This document shows, piece by piece, positions 62,083-64,000 of a DNA stretch of 64,000 bases. Each line of letters starts with the position of its first letter. The stretch's first letter is position 1. Both the position numbers and the translations under genes were made by a program. Origin of the DNA: Microcoleus sp. bin48.metabat.b7b8b9.023. Lineage in GTDB: Bacteria; Cyanobacteriota; Cyanobacteriia; Cyanobacteriales; Microcoleaceae. Location: assembly GCF_013299185.1 (NCBI RefSeq), contig NZ_JAAFKG010000017.1, positions 1 to 64,000 of the forward strand. The letters are read 5' to 3'. The notes under the pieces were generated by a model that saw only the letters and a program-made list of their open reading frames with translations, ran no database searches and was not told where the DNA came from.

Positions 62083-62709
62083 TTATTTATTTAAAATACT
62101 AAGATCTAAACGAAGTAAATCCTCCGGTAAATCGATATCGGCAAGAGTGGGAAGATAAGCAATATTGAGGTCGAGGTTTTGGGCGATCGCCCGCGTAGAA
62201 GCAAATACCTCACTGGTTCCCCACTTAATTCCGTTGAACAATTCCGGTATCGATCGGCGCAGCCCGATCAGATAATAACCTCCGTCTGTTGCTGGGCCCA
62301 AAACTAAATCGTGCTGGCTCAGTTTGTCAAAAGCTTGTGCCATGATTTCTACTTTCAGGGCGGGACAATCTGTTCCTATAATTGCAGCTTTGTCAATCCC
62401 GGAATTAAAAGATTGTTGAAACGCTGCTGTCATTTTTGCACCCAAATCGCCTTCTATTTGATTTTGATAAATAATATCTGTTCCCAACCATTCTTGCATC
62501 TGTTGCTGGTTGCCGCCTGTGTAGTGAATTTCAACTGATAATCGCCCGGAGTTTTGGAGGGAGAGGGCGCGGGCGCGGGCGATCGCCTTTTGTGCCATCA
62601 AGCGGTGCAGGTTGGCAGCACCTGTTTTTCCTAGCACAGGAATTAGTCGAGTTTTGGCTTTGCCCGGTTCAGGATAGCGGGTAAAAACAATCAGTTTTTC
62701 GGAAATCAT
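62083..62709 (-). CDS. TIGR04282 (DUF2064, arsenosugar-type) glycosyltransferase
   Basis: The 208-residue protein is a GT-A-like DUF2064 member: LIVFTRYPEPGKAKTRLIPV near residues 6-25, GDLGAKMTAAFQQSF near 87-101, AIIGTDCPALKVEIMAQAFD near 108-127 and GPATDGGYYLIGLR near 137-150. It commonly accompanies the TIGR04283 GT2 enzyme, as here on the same strand. Actual substrates are unclear. Confidence 0.87.
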   Translation of the reverse strand: MISEKLIVFTRYPEPGKAKTRLIPVLGKTGAANLHRLMAQKAIARARALSLQNSGRLSVEIHYTGGNQQQMQEWLGTDIIYQNQIEGDLGAKMTAAFQQSFNSGIDKAAIIGTDCPALKVEIMAQAFDKLSQHDLVLGPATDGGYYLIGLRRSIPELFNGIKWGTSEVFASTRAIAQNLDLNIAYLPTLADIDLPEDLLRLDLSILNK

Positions 62710-63347
62710 ACAATGTTAGATGTTAGATTTGGGAATGATTTATGAGTTAAGGATTTGGAGTTAGTCCGCCAACTCCAAGTCTGCTAGCGCATTCTTACTT
62801 GAATGACCTCTGGAGCATCTCTGTTTTGCATTTATAGTGCGAGCTTAAGATATCGCGAGTTGTACAATACGCTAACTCTTAAGCTCGCATTTAAACAAAG
62901 AAATGCTTTTTACAAAAATTAGATTTCCCCAATTGCCTCAGTGTTTAATACAATAGGAAACAGCCAATGAATGCACATCAATGCTAATATTTTATGGGTG
63001 GGAGATCTGCTGGTGGAAAAGAGACCTCTTGTATCAGTCTTTGATTGATACAGAAACGGCATATCTCAGACATACAAACACATATAAAGGCAGATAAACG
63101 CAGATAATTTCAGGGTGTTTTCCGATTTTTGCAAGAGGTATAATGGAGTCTGTAAGTCAGAGGGTCTTTTGTCAAGTGCCTCCGATTGCGATTAAAAAAG
63201 TTGGTAGTAAAAACGAATAATTCTAGTAATTGATGCGGACTCGCATTCCTCACTACTAACCTGATGCGGACTCGCATTCCTCACTACTAACCTGATGCGG
63301 ACTCGCATTCCTCACTACTAACCTGATTGACAATTATTTATTGATTC
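62710..63347. other. spacer with inverted and tandem repeats
   Basis: TGCGAGCTTAAGA (62838-62850) and its complement (62877-62889) form a 13-bp-stem hairpin. Three exact 31-bp repeats starting TGATGCGGACTCGCATTCCT lie at 63231, 63262 and 63293. No gene seen in between. Confidence 0.6.
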
Positions 63348-64000
63348 TTAGCTCATTTCTAGCATTCGCTGGATAGGTTGCAAGGCGGCTCGTTGCAGGT
63401 CTTGAGACATGGTGATTTCGGGGGTTTGATTTTTCATAGCTAGATACAATTTTTCCAAAGTATTTAATCTCATGTGGGGGCATTCGTTGCAAGCACAGGT
63501 ATTATTGTTAGGAGGAGCGGGAATAAAGCGTTTGTGCGGTGTTTGCTTTTGCATTTGGTGAATGATTCCCGGTTCGGTGGCGACAATAAAAGCTTGGCGA
63601 TCGCTCGATTGAGAATATTTGAGCAAAGCGGTGGTTGAGCCGATATAATTGGCGTGGCGAAGTACCGGAGGTTCGCATTCTGGATGGGCGATGATTTCGG
63701 CTTCGGGATTTTCGATTTTGAGTTGAACTATCTTTTTTTCTGAGAAGTTTTCGTGGACGATGCAGGCTCCTTGCCAGAGTTCCATGTGTCTGCCGCTTTG
63801 TTCGATGACGTAGCGGCCGAGATTGCGATCGGGCCCAAAAATTATCGGCTGATTTTTGGGAATTTGGTTGACAATTTTGACGGCGTTGGAGCTGGTGCAG
63901 ATTATGTCGCTCATTGCCTTGATTTGGGCGGTGCAGTTAATGTAGGAAATAACTAAATGGTCTGGGCGATCGGCTTTGAAGGCTGCAAAGGCTTCGGGCG
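63348..64000 (-). CDS. nadA: quinolinate synthase (partial, 5' end beyond the window)
   Basis: The frame stays open past the right edge: upstream of an internal ATG at 63914 the sequence reads [20 protein letters not shown]. This is the NadA Fe-S and substrate region YxNCTAxxK. Further motifs are [42 protein letters not shown] and the cluster segment [20 protein letters not shown] near the C-terminus. NadA condenses iminoaspartate and dihydroxyacetone phosphate to quinolinate, using a 4Fe-4S cluster, in NAD synthesis. Only about 217 C-terminal codons are visible. Confidence 0.95.
   Translation of the reverse strand, partial: PEAFAAFKADRPDHLVISYINCTAQIKAMSDIICTSSNAVKIVNQIPKNQPIIFGPDRNLGRYVIEQSGRHMELWQGACIVHENFSEKKIVQLKIENPEAEIIAHPECEPPVLRHANYIGSTTALLKYSQSSDRQAFIVATEPGIIHQMQKQTPHKRFIPAPPNNNTCACNECPHMRLNTLEKLYLAMKNQTPEITMSQDLQRAALQPIQRMLEMS

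Noticed and set aside
1-64000. tRNA or rRNA genes
   Set aside because: No GGTTCRANYCC T-arm with a matching cloverleaf and no rRNA sequence was noticed on either strand; a covariance search was not possible here.

Overview
The window is chromosomal DNA from a filamentous, non-picoplanktonic cyanobacterium, most likely of the Oscillatoriales (Microcoleus/Oscillatoria/Phormidium type). Direct evidence: photosystem I subunits PsaL and PsaI, an NblB-like HEAT-repeat protein, many copies of the HIP1 octamer GCGATCGC, heptameric short tandem repeats between genes, and several Uma2 (DUF820) genes. The genus is an inference. I saw no rRNA, no tRNA and no CRISPR array.

Layout. 1-9000: a partial gene, a CAP/RTX surface protein, an NblB-like HEAT protein, a CBS protein, a 2Fe-2S thioredoxin-like protein, a PBP4-type peptidase, an epoxide-hydrolase-like enzyme, and a Coq4-like/LuxR-HTH pair. 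9200-20200: recA, a GT39-type membrane glycosyltransferase, a PGM1-type ATP-grasp ligase, a large tandem-repeat array, lepB, pyrC, an orphan DUF433 gene, tsaE and yvcK. 20360-26500: an Mla/MCE lipid-transport pair (mlaF, mlaD) with an S23-type four-helix protein between them, then two Uma2 genes, two small unknown genes and a short TPR-like protein.

26500-38640 is a protein and polysaccharide glycosylation region: a 1237-residue methyltransferase/glycosyltransferase fusion, a second glycosyltransferase, a type IV pilin-like gene followed by a GT41 (SPINDLY/OGT-type) transferase, a PIN toxin-antitoxin pair, a small membrane protein and a second GT41 enzyme. Three of the glycosyltransferases carry the same roughly 120-residue module (hallmark FPDW) that I cannot assign to a known family.

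38870-46240: Uma2 genes, an AI-2E-type permease, a DUF39 homocysteine-biosynthesis protein, and a translationally coupled three-gene operon (DUF262, HEPN nuclease, m5C DNA methyltransferase) closed by a 22-bp bidirectional terminator. This operon is the best candidate for an undescribed defence system. 46250-64000: a Pro-rich protein, a TPR protein, Uma2, a HigBA-like module, sdhA, plsC, an alpha/beta hydrolase, DUF2996, two unknown genes, two IS200/IS605 relics, psaI, psaL, two TIGR0428x glycosyltransferases and the 3' part of nadA.

Intergenic DNA is unusually rich in palindromic repeats. At least six families recur, including a 105-130 bp MITE-like element with matched ends (seven good copies), GTGCGTC/GACGCAC palindromes, AAACCCGGTTTC palindromes, GTAGTGAGGAC or AGTGCGGAC palindromes, a GCGCTTGGGCGC palindrome, and heptamer arrays.
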